Under the pieces are notes generated by a model. That model was given only the letters and a program-made list of their open reading frames with translations, had not been told where the DNA came from and searched no databases. A stretch of 64,000 bases of DNA from the NCBI RefSeq assembly GCF_026151205.1, contig NC_087084.1, positions 9,699,453 to 9,763,452 of the forward strand, written 5' to 3'. The position numbers were made by a program, and so were the translations under genes. Shown here piece by piece: positions 1 through 14,700 of this stretch. Numbering within the stretch: position 1 is the first letter of the stretch; the number at the start of each line of letters is the position of its first letter. This stretch comes from Bolinopsis microptera (Eukaryota; Ctenophora; Tentaculata; Lobata; Bolinopsidae).

Positions 1-430
1 AATATGTCACTATTATGTCACTTATATGTCACTATTATGTCACTAATATGTCACTAATATGTCACTAATATGTCACTATTATGTCACTAATATGTCACTA
101 ATATGTCACTAATATGTCACTAATATGTCACTAATATGTCACTATATGTCACTATTATGTCACTTATATGTCACTAATATGTCACTATTATGTCACTAAT
201 ATGTCACTAATATGTCACTATTATGTCACTATTATGTCACTATTATGTCACTAATATGTCACTAATATGTCACTATATGTCACTAATATTTCACTAATAT
301 GTCACTATTATGTCACTATTATGTCACTATTATGTCACTTATATGTCACTAATATGTCACTATTATGTCACTTATATGTCACTATTATGTCACTAATATG
401 TCACTATTATGTCACTTATATGTCACTAAT
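1..430. repeat. Minisatellite, unit about 12 bp (TATGTCACTAAT type)
   Basis: About 35 degenerate copies of TATGTCACTA(A/T)T with 8-13 bp spacing, continuing from beyond the window start. Open frames over it are repeat artefacts. It lies in the TRPM intron below the 2.6 kb exon. Confidence 0.95.
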
Positions 431-688
431 CACATCTCCAACCAGTTTCATTACTCCCTGAATTGAGGAAGCTTTTAAGAAAAGAAGTACTCTTCGTTTT
501 TAATTTTCGTAGAGTTCGGCACATTTTAAAAGTTCGTTGTATGCGTTTTCCCCAGCTATGAAGTAATCTGAAAATCACATATGGTATCGCTAAGGCTTTG
601 ACAGTATAGATAGTTAACAATTTTCACTAACACTATTATCCTTTAAAATTTTTATTTTGAATAAAACTATATGTATAAAACATATAAG

Positions 689-690
<2 letters not shown>

Positions 691-728
<38 letters not shown>

Positions 729-1960
729 TTTTTTTTATAAATATGCAACCTACTAAAACCAATGGGGCCCTCCCCGGGGTCATTACTCTCGCATTTGCGT
801 GAGTCGTCCCAAAGGTGTGAAAGTAGGTCAAGATTTGTTCACACCAAGCCCTAGCATTGCTATTTGCTGACCATCTGCCTTCACTGAAGGTATGTTTTTA
901 GAGAGTGGAGGCCGACCGTCAGCTTGGGATGCAGGGCCAAGTGGTCAACAACGTCAAGGCCCCCTTCCGCATGGGCCATGTTGGTTTTGGCAGATACTGT
1001 GGTAATAAGATATGAAGTGAATGAGTGAAATGAAGTGATTGAAAAGGGTGTAAAAGAGGAAGAGCTTGTAAGGTAGTTTAAGAATGGAAGGAAGCAGGGC
1101 ATGTACTACAAAAAACAGTTAGTAGTACTGTAAGATAGTAACAATAACCATTGATAATAAAATAACAAAGACAGCAATATAAATGGGGTGGACAATTTGC
1201 CCTAATCGGCCAAGATCGACACAATAGAACTTTTGTGGCCTATTTTGTCTCCAGTAAGTGAAAGTTTAAGAAGTTTGATATATCCCTGCCAGATCGGCAT
1301 GTCCCCTGCCTGAAATCTTTTGCTAATGTACCATTTGGCAACAATATTAAAATAATTTATAATTTGTGAAGTGTGATTACAAACTATAAAATTAATTTTA
1401 TTGGGGTCTTTGTAATTTGTATCGATTTTCCTTTTTATAAAGTCTTCAAGTATTGTGATGAAGCTATTTGTGTGGATACAATGGAGATAGATATGAGGAA
1501 TTGTTTCTAAGTATGTGTTACACAGGCTACACATGGGAGTATCTGTAACAATTTTCATTTTCTGTCTCATGTATCTACACGTCGTGATCCTCATTAAAAG
1601 CTTATACTGAAATTGAATCAACTTAAAATTTTTAGATACTAAGAAAAATAGGTTGCTAAGAACGACCGCCCAATCTATTGGTTGATTATTTAGGTCAATA
1701 ACCCATTGACGTAATGGGGACAGCTCGTTTGGGCAGATAGAGTCGTACATTTTATCCCGAATTTTACTTCCCTTCACCTGTCCAGTTACAGAATGTAAAA
1801 ATTTAAGTTTTATATTTGAGTCAACAAACTCAATATTCCTTGAGTTAATAGTGGGGCAGTTATATTATATATTTTCTATAAGGGTTTTTAAAGACATGAT
1901 ATCTCGGTCACACTTCACAGTAATATGTATCAGCATGGGCCGCTTTACACTTTGCTGTTT
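691..1960 (-). mobile_element. LINE (non-LTR retrotransposon) 3' end, 5'-truncated
   Basis: Read on the minus strand: C-terminal part of a reverse-transcriptase ORF, a 3' UTR, then a poly(A) tail (T-run 691-725 on the plus strand). The clearest part (1777-1202) holds a C-x-x-C-x8-H-x4-C zinc-knuckle-like motif ([18 protein letters not shown]) in the context FQYKLLMRITTCRYMRQKM, typical of the end of LINE polyproteins. Homologous frame continues upstream to about 1960 past an in-frame stop near 1868, so it is dead. A second copy lies inverted at 10.7-11.5 kb. Confidence 0.85.
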
Positions 1961-2596
1961 AAATATTAATATCACCACTACATAGGGGAAACGCACTTAA
2001 CGAACTTTCAAAAGGTGCCGAACTCTACAAACTTTTAAAAGCAGTTAACCGAACTTTTAGCCGATAAAGTAAAAATAACCTATTGTATTGAACGGACATC
2101 AATTTGAAACTTGAGGCCCATAGCGTTCATATTAATGTCCGTTCAAATAAAAAGTTTAAAAGTCCGATAAGGTAATGTTATAGCAATAATACGAAATTGT
2201 GCGGTTGTTTCTTCCCTATTTGCGGTTAGAAAGCTCATATTTATGTCCGTTTAGAGAGCTCATATTAATGTCCATTCACGCAATGTCCGGTCAAATAACT
2301 TCCGATAAGCTATCTATATTTTACTGTGCCACGCTCAGCCTGTCATTACGCCGAATCTTTATAAAACGGAATGTTTGTTTATGAACATTATAGCCTGGAG
2401 TCCCCAAGTAAGGTATCTATAATAGAATGTTCAACTGTAGGAGTACAACACAATATTCAACTGTAAGTTATTTCTCCTGGTTTGCCCAGGACCTGGATTG
2501 CGGAAAGGGTTTATCTCTTGGTACTGGCGCCTCTCTTGTTAATTTTTCCATTATATTATACAATATATTTTAAATTTTTTTTTGAGATTTACTCAC
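1961..2596. other. Intron sequence without recognisable gene
   Basis: Contains several copies of a phrase like TATTAATGTCCGTTCAAAT (near 2120, 2230 and 2260) and its reverse complement form near 8245-8290; probably an old dispersed repeat. I see no exon. Confidence 0.4.
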
Positions 2597-2730
2597 GCAG
2601 TTCTGTCCACCGGTTATCAGCCAGGCATTAGTTGATTTAGCAGCACTGAGTAAACCCTGTTGAAATGAGCCGCAGATATCGTGAGACACGTTGAAACTCT
2701 TAGCTCCTCCTGTTACTGATATCAATAAAT
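2597..2730 (-). CDS. TRPM homology region exon 4 (LLISVTGGA motif)
   Basis: A 134-nt exon, acceptor CTCTCCCCAG, donor AACTGC|GTGAGT, ending on a codon boundary. It encodes [37 protein letters not shown] and LITGGQNC. This is the most diagnostic TRPM block: the Rossmann-like SLOG core that in TRPM2 takes part in nucleotide binding. The next exon, expected to begin G-V, was not found above position 1 and should lie outside the window. Confidence 0.93.
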
Positions 2731-5700
2731 CTGGGGAGAGGATAGTTATTACTCAGGATGGTTATTTAGTTATGTTTATTACTCAGGATGATTTTTCAGT
2801 TTGAGTTATGTTAATTATTAAACCTGAGATGAGTAAGAAATCAATTTATATAGCTAATCAGTTCGCTATGTAGACACACTCCTCGGGGAGAGGTTTTTAC
2901 CCCATGGGGGCTGATTCAGAATAAGCGTCCGAAAATACGCAGAATGAGTCTACTTTCTACCCTGGGCCGTTTCACACGATTTGTTAAAATTTGGGCGAGC
3001 GATTTAATTGGAGCGTCTGAAATGAGCAAGAAATGAGAACTAAAATACACTTATTTATTGCTATTTAGAGTTAAGACACAATAAATGAGCAATACAGCAA
3101 TTTATAGCTAATTGGTGCGCTATTTAGACACACTCAATATGTAACCTGATACACGCTGAATCACATTATCACTCACATGCATGGTTACGTGGTATTGGTA
3201 AAAATCATCACTTTTTGTGATTATGGCATCGACAAAAATAATGTTTTCTCAAAATAAACCAATCATTTTAACTATAGACTTATAGATTGAGTGTGTTCTA
3301 GTGTGTAGTGTGTAGTGTATCTACTTATCTAGATTGAACGTGTATTTGGTTAGGTGGAGGTTCCTTAGATTTTCTCGGAAAGTCGTGTTAAAATTAATGT
3401 CGTGGTGTCAGTAAAATGGCAACAGATAAAGTAAGATTACAGATTGTGCGTGGTGTGGAGGTTAGTTAGAACAGTTCTAGTAGAAGTTCCTCTGTGGTAC
3501 CTCTGAAAACTGAAAGTTATAATGTAACACTGTATTCTAACTCTCTACTCTATACTTCTATATAAGTATATAACACTCTTACACTAACCAGGTTCGTTAA
3601 GCTTCCAAAACTCTGTGAACAATCGTTCCAGTTTCTTTATAGTCTCCGTACGACCGTTATCAACTGCTATCCTCATGTACTGTGGCTGAGTGGTTGTGTC
3701 CACACCTAACAAATTATAACATTTATATATTTGGAAATTGTTCCATCCACTTTTTTGTAAAAAAGTAAAAGTGGAAGGTTATAAATGATTGTTGGTGCAG
3801 AAAAAGATGGATTTTGGAGGTAAATTGTTAATGATAAGTGAAATGCCATTTGAGCAATTTAAATCTTGCAATAGGAGCTTCGCACACTATCAAGTCATAA
3901 AAACACGATCCAAAGAATGTTGAGTTAATAAGTTAATAAAAAAAGAGTGTGCTCTTGTATTATTAACTTATTGTTAACAGTGCTAACCTGAGAAGTTAAT
4001 CTTGCCAAAAGCACAGTTCTCAACAAGAGTGGTACAGCTGGGCTGGTCCCATTTAGCGTCTGGGGTCATCTCCACCGTCCTCGGGAGATGGTTAGACCTT
4101 TTGTTCCCGCACTTGCATCTAGGATATATTCTCATTATTGTTTGGTTAAAGGTAGACTTTCTTTTACTGAATTAGTTTTTCGTAGTTTGCAGAAATACTG
4201 CTGTTTTCTGACAAAAGTGCCTAAATACCACTCAAAAATCCTAGGACTATAAGCACATTTTTGAGAAAACGGCAGTATTGATCTTCTTAATATGTTTAAT
4301 ATAAAAACGACATTAAAAGGGCTGTTAGATAATATATGTACTTAGAAAAGACCAATAAACTTACATGGGGTCATCTTTGTGGTCTTTTTTCTTCACAAAC
4401 TTACAGCATTCCCTCACATTAATCTGTCGCCTAACCCAATCTTCGAACGTTTTCTGCAAAAAAGTAGCGTTAACAATTTGTTACTGTTAATAATAAGGCA
4501 TTGTTAATCATGTAATAATGATACCTTAGTTCCCAAAAATTTGTGTGCCATTATATTGAGCACAATTTATTTGAGCCCGAAAAATTTGGGCAGAAAATTT
4601 GAACTCATTTGGGCGACCGAAAATTTGGGCACAAATTCTTCGAAAAATGAACGATTTTCCACTAAAATTTCAGTTACATATTTGTTCATTATTATTCCTT
4701 ATTATTCCAGTCATTTTGCTTTCAATTTTAAGCATGTAGGTGGTAGTCTGAGTTGTTTCGCATTATGAAATTTACGATCTGCCCAGTAACTACTAAAAAA
4801 TACAGTGATGATGGCACAGTACAAAATGATAGATATATACAATAGTGATATTTAGTCTCTCAATCAGATAGTTTAGTCTACTTACACTCAGCATATCTTA
4901 TCATACCCCTTTCACGTACAATTATCATTATGACGCCTCACCAGATGGTCGAAAGGTTTGACCAGTGTCCAGTTCTTTGAAAAAACCCTTCTTCCCCACA
5001 TAGAATCAGTTAGAGCCTCCATCAACAACCCTGAGCAGAAAGCGCTATTGATATCAGATGTGTTTCGGGCCCAACACACACAGACACTAAAAGATCTGAT
5101 GACAGCCAACAACTGCATCCTACAGAAAGTTCCAGCTAATATGACCCATCATCTACAGCCCCTGGACATATCTATCAATGGACTGGCTAAGAAATTCATG
5201 CGCAATAAGTACGAAGATTGGTACGCGAAAAACATAGTGTGTCAGCTCAATGGAGGAGTTTCATCAGACAATGTGAAAATTGATACCCGCTTGACAGTGA
5301 TCCGTGAAGTACACGCTCGTTGGATCAACGAACTTTTTGTCTATTTAAAAGGGAGGCCAGATGACATAAGGAAAGGCTTTGAGAAGTCGGGTTTAACTGA
5401 TGCTTGTAGATCAGACTTTACGGTGGATGATAATCCATTTGCAGATCTTGTTTAAATCTCTAGCTATCCGTACCTCTAGCCATTTGTTTTATTATAGTAG
5501 CTGTAAGCTATTCCAGTTATTTCTATTCATTTAAAATATAAGCCTTTTTACTTGGTCAAGCCATGAATGACAGATTAGAAAACTAAAATTTCAAATATTA
5601 TTTCACTTGGATATGAAGAAAAAGCCATCTTTCTATAGATTTCAGGGCCACAGGCCAAATGCCAAAAGTTTGGTTAGCAAAAAACTTATCAGACGGAAAA

Positions 5701-8700
5701 GATTTATGCAATTAATTTGGTCTGCAAAAAATTTGGGCGAGAGGCCCGCTCAAATTTTTTGTCGCCCAAATTTTTGGGAATTAAGGTACCAAGGAAATGA
5801 GATGTCGCTTCTTAATTAGGTTTTGAGATTTTATCAGCCTCATTGCTTATAATTTCGATTTATTTATTAGCAGATCGCATTTAATTTCTGGGTGCAAAAA
5901 GCCGCATCGAATTTTCTGACCAGCACTATATTTACTCGCACACGACCAAAGTGTTAAAGATTCACGTTATCAATTAGTGCGCTCCAGTGAATCGGCGAAT
6001 GGTTCCCACGAAATTGGAATTGAATTTAGACAGAATATGAAAAACAAAAGAAACTGCATTTCAGTAGTACGGGTTTCCGTGGGATGAAAGATTCGGCGTA
6101 AAAAAACGTGTTGTACAGGGGGACCGTGTAATGGAGGAGGTAGCCTGTTTTCCTGGCTATAAGCCGGCTGTAAGAAGGCTATTAGCTAGAGGGTTGTTAC
6201 CGTAACAGCCGGCTATAAGCCGGTCAATATCCGGTCGGTATTGTACATATTTTCCTTTGTGTGAGCCTAACATACCAGGCTTGTCCGCTGCCGCTGGACG
6301 CCGCGGCCCCGGTCAATTTGACCTCGCCGCACGCCGCCGGTACCACCCCCGGCGTACGACGGCGTGAATTATGTAACATCGAATTTTTCCGTATGATCAT
6401 CTGAAAGTTTCACTCAAAATTCAATTTCAGATTTACAAATAAGATAAATAAATAAATCAAATTAAAATCAAATTTTTGCACAGATCAATTTTACTCAATT
6501 GTCGGAAAAAAAGCACGATAATAGACCAAATTTTTGTCTTTTAGGGTCGATCTCACGCCGGCATACGCCGCCGCCGCCGACTGGTTAAGCCACGGCGGAC
6601 AAGCCTGTAACATATACGTGGGAATTATTATGCATTTTAGAGATAATAGCTAGACAAAATTAGAAACAAATTACTAAATTAGGAGATCTTAAAGCTGAGA
6701 TAGCATCATAAACATAATAGTAGTATGTATCGGAATATTGACATAGTGCCTCGCCGGGCTAAAGTAGTGGATGACCTTGCTGTACGGCAAGTTAAACAAG
6801 GATCTGAAACTACTAGGTTCCGTACAGACTCAACTCTGCACCCGTGTCAATATGTTCATTATATGCAAGCCTCTTGATTTATAGTCTCTATCAATATATG
6901 ATTTTCTTTTCAGTCAACCCATACTGCTAAGGCTTAAAACACAAAGAATTCACCAAAGGTGAACAAATATCTTTCAGGTGCATAGAAATAATAAGTTATA
7001 ACTTTATATAGTACCTTTTCGAAATACGAAAGATCGGGTTTTGTTGCACCAAGGCCTCTCATTATAGAAGCTTCTCGGAAACCTCCACGTGATATAGGCA
7101 TCGCTCCCACGTGATCTAGGCAACGTGATCCAGGCAACGTGATCTAGGCAACGGTATCTAGGCAACGATATCTAGGCATCGCGCAAGCCGAAACTATGGC
7201 TTAATAGTAACCCAAAAAGCAAATATACATATTGGTGAATGCCTAGCCTGCATATATGTTATTTATGTAGCCCTCTCTGATAACTGATATGCGTGACAAT
7301 ACTAGGTCCAATAACGGGTAATGTACAAATATACTGTAAAGTACGAGGCACTGTGAGATACCTGGCACAGTAAAATGCTTCATGTTAAAATCCCTGTCGA
7401 CCTTAAATTTATTAATGGATAAAATGTATGGCACGTGTTTTTACTATGTGTCAGGAATGAAGACGTTGACAAAAAGTAATTCAGCTTAAACTATGTAAAT
7501 AAGCTACAAAGATGATATTATGTAAATATGTTACAAAAATGAACAATGTACTGATAGTGATAATGACTAGTAAAGTATTCACACCTTTTGTACAAATTCC
7601 ACAAAGTTAAATACCGAAACCTGTAAACTCTTTTAGTTAACGTCACTGATCATGAGTTGGTACAGGCAATTACCGACCACGTACAGTCACTTTGTCACGT
7701 TGCACAATTAACTAATGGACAATGTGGAATTTAATCAAGAGATAACCAGGAAGATTTATTAACTATTTTATTATTTCGTTTTATTATTGTACTGTTGACT
7801 TTTTGGTTCTCTTGCGATAGTGTAAACGCGATAGCTAGCGCCATCCAGCGTTAATTAGCCTAAGCGTTGGATGGCGCTAGCTATCGCGTTTACACTATCG
7901 CAAAAGAACCGACTCTTATATTTCGCCGGACAACACTAACGCTTAGACCACGCAGTAAAACGAATAAGTACATCTACATTGATTATATACTTTTTCCGTT
8001 TTTATTGCTATTTACACGTGACACGTGTAAATAGAGCATTTGCACGTGCAAACGTGTTTATTAGTAATAACTCGACGCATGAAAGTCAACATATTAATTT
8101 CATCTTTTGATGCGACCGATTTGTATTCCAACCTTCTTCCATCTGTGAATAGCAATTAGGTCGTATTAAGATACGGATCACAAAGGCATTCATTAAATGT
8201 ATTTAATTTTACTGTCTTATCGGACGTTATTTGACCGAACATTAAAATGAACGCTAGGGCCTCTAGCCGCCTAGCTTCCAATTAATGTTCATTCGAATGA
8301 TGTTTGATATGGTTTGTATTTTCTGAATGCGAAGTTGGGAATTTGCCAACTGATTTACCTGCTCATTATCAACTTCTTCCTTTGTTATTGCTATTTGCAG
8401 GTGCAATTAGAGCATTAGCACGTGCAAATATAGGATTTACCTGCTCATCATATCAACAACTTTCTCCTTTGTTATTGCTATTAGCCCGTGCAATTAGAGC
8501 ATTTGCACGTGCAAATGTAGGATTTACCTGCTCATCAACAAATTCCTCCTTATCTTTCTTCCGTCCTAACGTTATCTTCCCAATCATCAGATCGAATCTA
8601 GTCTTGTTCCTGTACTTGTTATTACCAGCACTTGATGCTGCTGACTCACTAAGCCGGGTTTCCTTCATCTTAATATTAGCTGCATCCTTGAAGCTAACTC

Positions 8701-11700
8701 TAGGTCCTCTCTTAGTGGAGGAGGTAGCGATGATCATATCTGCTACTGATTTAAGAGGTCCCTCTACAGCAGGGGAGGTAGCGGTGATCATATCTGCTAC
8801 TGATTTTGGAGGTTCCATTGATTCTATACCATTACTTGGGTTCTCCATTGGATCCGCTGGTACAAACCCCCGAGTCTTTGTGATGGGCAGATAAGACGAT
8901 AACAAACCCGCTTCACGCTTGTCCAACAGCAGTTAAACAATACTCAATACTGATTTTAACTTTTTTTATACACGTGTATAATTTATACATGTGTATTTCG
9001 CAGTGTACATAAAAAAGAGCTGTTCTCTAAAATGCAGCTATTAAAAAAGCGTCAAGTAGCTGAGATACAAAAGAGAACAGTTTGACTCAGTAGAATGGGG
9101 AGCCCTTGCACTATTCACTTGTACTCTCTCAAACATCTACACGGCATAATCGATAGGGCTATAAGGTAGCGGCGACATTTGAGCTATTTATGAGCAGACA
9201 TACTGGGGGGATTATCGAGAGACTTGATTGTGTTGTTAATATGAGGTAATTGGTTATTATATTATGGTTAATATTATTCAATAGATTCATTAGTCGCTTC
9301 TATAAATAGTGTGGATCACAGTAAGATACTAAGTGATAAACACTCGATCTTACCAGAAATTTACTTTTAAAAGTGGGTAAAAAACCCACGAACCAACACA
9401 CGTGCAGGGAATATATTAAATATGCCTTTTGTTTGTTGAATATCTATTTAGACACCTTTGTTTAATGATTATCTTTTATTCATCTTTTGTTGTATCTTCT
9501 TGGTATAAACGACTTATTATGTTATCAAGCAACTGTATCTAGTATTCAGGTCAGACACAATTCTCACGACGGCACGTACTGGCTCAAGGACTTTGCTTAA
9601 TCTGAGAACAACGCTAGGAAATATTGCGGGTTCCGATCACAAGATCGGTGGTAGCAATTATCCTTTCTCTGAAAAACCCTATCAATGATAGTAGCATGTA
9701 CAATGTACATAGGACTAAGCCGAAACCCAAGCGGTATAACGTAAATTGACTAACTGGAAATGAAGAAGTTAGATAAAATATTGTTGTTGGGATCCGCAAA
9801 CCAACAAGACCCAAATCGCAGTGATGACAAAGATCAGATATTTGGTCTTTCAGAACAGCATGAGTAGAACTTTAGACTATGAAATTAAATCACAACTTTA
9901 GTGTGGACAGATCTGTGTCCAGCAGTCATGAGATCCAGACAGTGATACTTGACCGACAAGTGTGGAGGGGATACATAGCTGCTCGGACTTTGGAGCCGAC
10001 CTAAGTCAGTAAGTTACAGATACAGGATTAAAAAAGGCGAAGGTTGTTAGAGACTGGTCTGTGAACAGTGAATCACTTCACAGGAAAGGAACACTGAAAC
10101 TGTTTGTTGGTGTCTCTAGCCCACTTGCCACTCTGGTAATGTAGAAGGTGCGTGTGAAGCAGATGAGATCCCTAATGAGCTCTTGAAGTATGCTGGAACC
10201 AAGTTTAGTGCAGCATTCTCAGATATTGCAAATCCGTGTTTTACGGCCAAAACATGTATCAGTGACATTGGGAAACATATTTTGTATCTCTTAACAGGAA
10301 GATCTTATCTGTGCTAATGCCAAACCGTATCCAAGATTAGGGATTAGGGTATGCGACGAGATTATTTCTCGATAAGATAATTGGGTAAAAATCTTTATCG
10401 GTTGATCTCGATAATTTGGCACTGATAACCGTTAAAATTAAACCAAAATTCCTCCGACTTAAACATAGAAATTTAAGATTTAATCCTTGATACATTTACT
10501 ATTTCTCATGATCAATATAACAGTAGTTATAGTGTAATAACTTTTGCATATTACTAATATAACGTATAAGGCATAAGCCATACCTAAATTATTTTTAATA
10601 CAGAGTAGAGCTCACTATATTATGGAGACCGAGTTATGACTTATGTCAAGTCTTAGTAGTCTTGTGTAGCCTGTGTAACACATACTTAGAAACAATCCCT
10701 CATATCTATCTCCATTGTATCCACACAAATAGCTTCATCACAATACTTGAAGACTTTATAAAAGGAAAATCGATAGAAATTACAAAGACCCCAATAAAAT
10801 TAATTTTATAGTTTGTAATCACACTTCACAAATTATAATTATTTTAATATTGTTGCCAAATGGTACATTAGCAAAAGATTTCAGGCAGGGGACATGCCGA
10901 TCTGGCAGGGATATATCAAACTTCTTAAACTTTCACTTACTGGTGACAAAATAGGCCACAAAAGTTCTATTGTGTCGATCTTGGCTGATTAGGGCAAATT
11001 GTCCACCCCATTTTATATTGCTGTCTTTGTTATTTATTATCAATGGTTATTGTTACTATCCTACAGTACTACTAACTGTTTTTTTGTAGTACATGCCCTG
11101 CTTCCTTCCATTCCTAAACTACCTTACAAGCTCTTCCTCTTTTACACCCTTTTCAATCACTTCATTTCACTCATTCACTTCATATCTTATTACCACAGTA
11201 TCTGCCAAACCAACATGGCCCATGTGGAAGGGGCCTTGACGTTGTTGACCACTTGGTCCTGCTGACGGTCGGCCTCCACTCTCTAAAACATACCTTCAGT
11301 GAAAGCAGATGGTCAGCAAATAGCGATGCTAGGGCTTGTGTGAACAAATCTTGACCTACTTTCACACCTTAGGGACGACTCTCGCAAATGCGAGAGTAAT
11401 GACCCCGGGGAGGGCCCCATTGGTTTTAGTAGGTTGCATTTTATAAAAAATTAAAAAAAAAAAAAAAAAAAATAAAATAAAATAAAAAAAAAAGTAGTAA
11501 TTAGTATTGTTATGATTATTAATTATCAAGTCTTGTAATCTAATTCCAAACAAAAACATTATCAGGAGAAATAAACAGCATTCCCCTGAAATTACAAGAT
11601 ACCCAAAACAAAAGTATGTGGATGATGATGCTGATTTTGTGGATGATGATGCTGATTTTGTGGCTGATGATGCTGATTTTGTGGATGATGGTGCTGATTT

Positions 11701-14700
11701 TGTGGATGATGATGCTGATTTTGTGGCTGATGATGCTGATTTTGTGGCTGATGATGCTGATTTTGTGGATGATGATGCTGATTTTGTGGATGATGATGCT
11801 GATTTTGTGGATGATGATGCTGATTTTGTTGCTGATGATGCTGATTTTGTGGCTGATGATGCTGGAGTAACCGGACAAGTGACATGTCTCATGTCTGTTT
11901 TTAATAAACAAGTCGAGGATAAGTTTTTTTGTTATGAGGTATCAGACGTAGCTACTCAAACACATGCTAATGGTTTTAAAGGTAGTGTAAAAATTGCTAT
12001 TAAAGTATAACTTCTGATTTCTTAATTTGTTTTCAAATTTTGTAAAATTGTGTCAAAAGTTACAAGGATAGGGGTGCTCTCATTGTCCATATAGAACCGA
12101 CAGGGGTCACTTTAAGATACCAATAGAATGCACATTATGGTGGGCATCTTCTTTTATACGACCATTATTATGATTATAAAAGGCTATAAAAAGCTATAGA
12201 TCGTCAACCATCAGAAGATCAGAGTATCTGGAGAGCGACAGTAAAGAAACAAATATTGATTTTTACGGCAGAATCTAACAATATCAATGGTAAATAAATC
12301 GATGGAGGCTTGAGGAGGTTTCAAGTGCCGGAGGCCACTGCTTATCGTTGGATTTGAGAGCGACTTGTGCTTGAAACCAGCTCAGTCATCCACTACGTCA
12401 ATATGCAAATTTAAAAATTCAAAAATATAAAAGTAAGAAAAATATAAAAACAAGAACTTATACAGCTTTACACTTCTTACTGTGTGAAGTATGTACCTTT
12501 AAGAATGGTTGTACCCTACGTTCTTTAAGCCGGGTACCGTACGTACTTTAAGCCGGGTACCCTACGTACTTATCACTACATCAACACCTTGGCAGCCTGA
12601 CACTAAGCCAATTACAGCTCGCTTATAGTTACAGCTCGCTTCGGTTGGAAAATATGGCTCCTTTTACAAGCAAGATCCACTAGGTCTACTAACTGTGAGG
12701 TGCCTCAGCTACATGGATTGAGGTCCCCACTTTTTATATATTGATATTTTTATAACCTCAGACTTTATACTTATTCTAGTTATTTACCTCTCCATCCCCA
12801 TGAGTCCATCTGTCCGTCACTGGCTTCAAAAAGGCAAGAGAAGCCCGTATCATTGCATGCAAAAATACTCAGCTATTGCCTGGCAACGGTTACCATGCAA
12901 ACGAAAGTTTGTAACTTAAACAGAAGAAAAAAGAGAAAAGAAGCAAGGAGTGTCAACCAATAACCAATATGAGAATATGAAGCAAAGTGAACCAAACTGA
13001 AGATAGATTGGTCAAACACGTACAAAACAATGAACATATATAAAAAGTGATTTCAGCTATTGTAACAGCTATTGTTAACCCATTAAGGACCTATGGATAC
13101 CATGATTTGATTAATGATGAGTTAATTTGTTTCAATTAATGATGAGTTATACCTCTTCATCAACAATGTTTTGTCGCCGATGTCTCACTGGCTTCGGACT
13201 TTGGGTGAGGGCCTTGAGCATCTCATAGAGGAGTAATTAGCAGGAATTAGCAGGAATTAGCAGGAATTAGCAGCACGAAGAGATCGAACAAAAACTTTTG
13301 AGCTTTCAGTTCTGATCGACGCCGGGCAAACTTTCCGTATGTATAGATATAAATAATAAAAATAAACGTGAGATCAAAAATAACCCTTTAAAGCAGGTTG
13401 GGTGGGAGTTTCAGTCAATTAGTAACCGAACAATGTCTTATCAATCAAATGAGTCGTCTCAAAACTACTCACAGATATCAGGCTTTAACTATTGTTAATA
13501 GATTAAAAACTTACTCGTTCTCCCATTATTGAATGACAAAGGAAGCTTTCATCTGCTGATGGCTCTATTAGATTATATGAGCATAAGACAAAACTTGCAT
13601 TATTTTTACGAGACACACAGGCGCCGTTATAGACCACAAATTTAACTTCAGTATTATAGCATTATCCGAGGGGTCATTAGACCACAAATCATATTATCCG
13701 AGGCGCCAGTAACGTAATAGGAAGCTATATTCTTCAATCAACGTGTCTAGATCTACTTGTAATTGGTCGTCATTTAGTGCTGTGCACTTCTTTAAAGTGG
13801 CCTTCTTCTTATGTCTTATGACTGACTATACTGACCACCTTGAGCTTAATGCCCCGTGGACAGAAGACTAATAATAATCCTATACTATAAAGGAGTAAAA
13901 GAGGACAAACTTGGAGACTCAGGAATGAGGCATTCCTGACTAAACAATCACATTGATAATTTGCTAATTACAATATGACTATCCTAAATAATCTTATAGA
14001 GAAACTAACTTTAGTGTTACACAATTAAGATACATCAAAAAAAAATCATTAAATCAGTATAATATGGTGGGTAACACGACCTCTGTCCGACAGCGACATC
14101 TGTCCGACAGCACTATTTTTTTGTGTTTGAAATGATATCTCAAATTTGGCACATAGAAATACACCCAAACTTGCACAAATTATTTGTCTTAATCTTACTA
14201 TCTAGAAAGAAAATTGTACGGTAGGATCCGACATGAACTTGTCCGGATAACCTATTTTCTGAGTCGGACAGATGTCGCTGTCGGACAGATGTCGCCCAAT
14301 CAATATGGTGCTATTTCTTTTATCTGCACTACAGTGCATTTCCAAAGCTTCAACCCTTCAAGAACGAGGCCTACGAAACATCAACCGTGAACCGAGTTAC
14401 CCAAACTCGTATGGAGACTCAAGAGAGGCGATATAAAATATACCATTGACTGGCAATAGGCAAATATTTTAAAAAATGCCAATCAAACAAGCCTGGTGCG
14501 AGAACGTGCAACTTGTGCCTGACAGAAAAGCTCAACAGCAGGACCGAGCTAATCTCAAAATGCAGGCACTCAAGGAAATTCCTAATAATGCACTGCTGTT
14601 AACTTTATGAATGAGCAAACTGTCTTAAGAGAATATTTTTAGATCTAATCTAAGTTCCTGACGATTGCTTTAGTTTAATTTCTATAGTATGAAACTTGAA

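Noticed and set aside
7015-7062. Minus-strand open segment ending GAAAAG|GTACTA (KPDLSYFEK)
   Set aside because: No acceptor gives phase 0, and the 8.9 kb and 4.45 kb exons already join in frame.
8304-8894. Plus-strand ORF of 196 codons
   Set aside because: It is the shadow of the minus-strand exon 8917-8528, which has splice signals, correct phase and a hydrophilic product.
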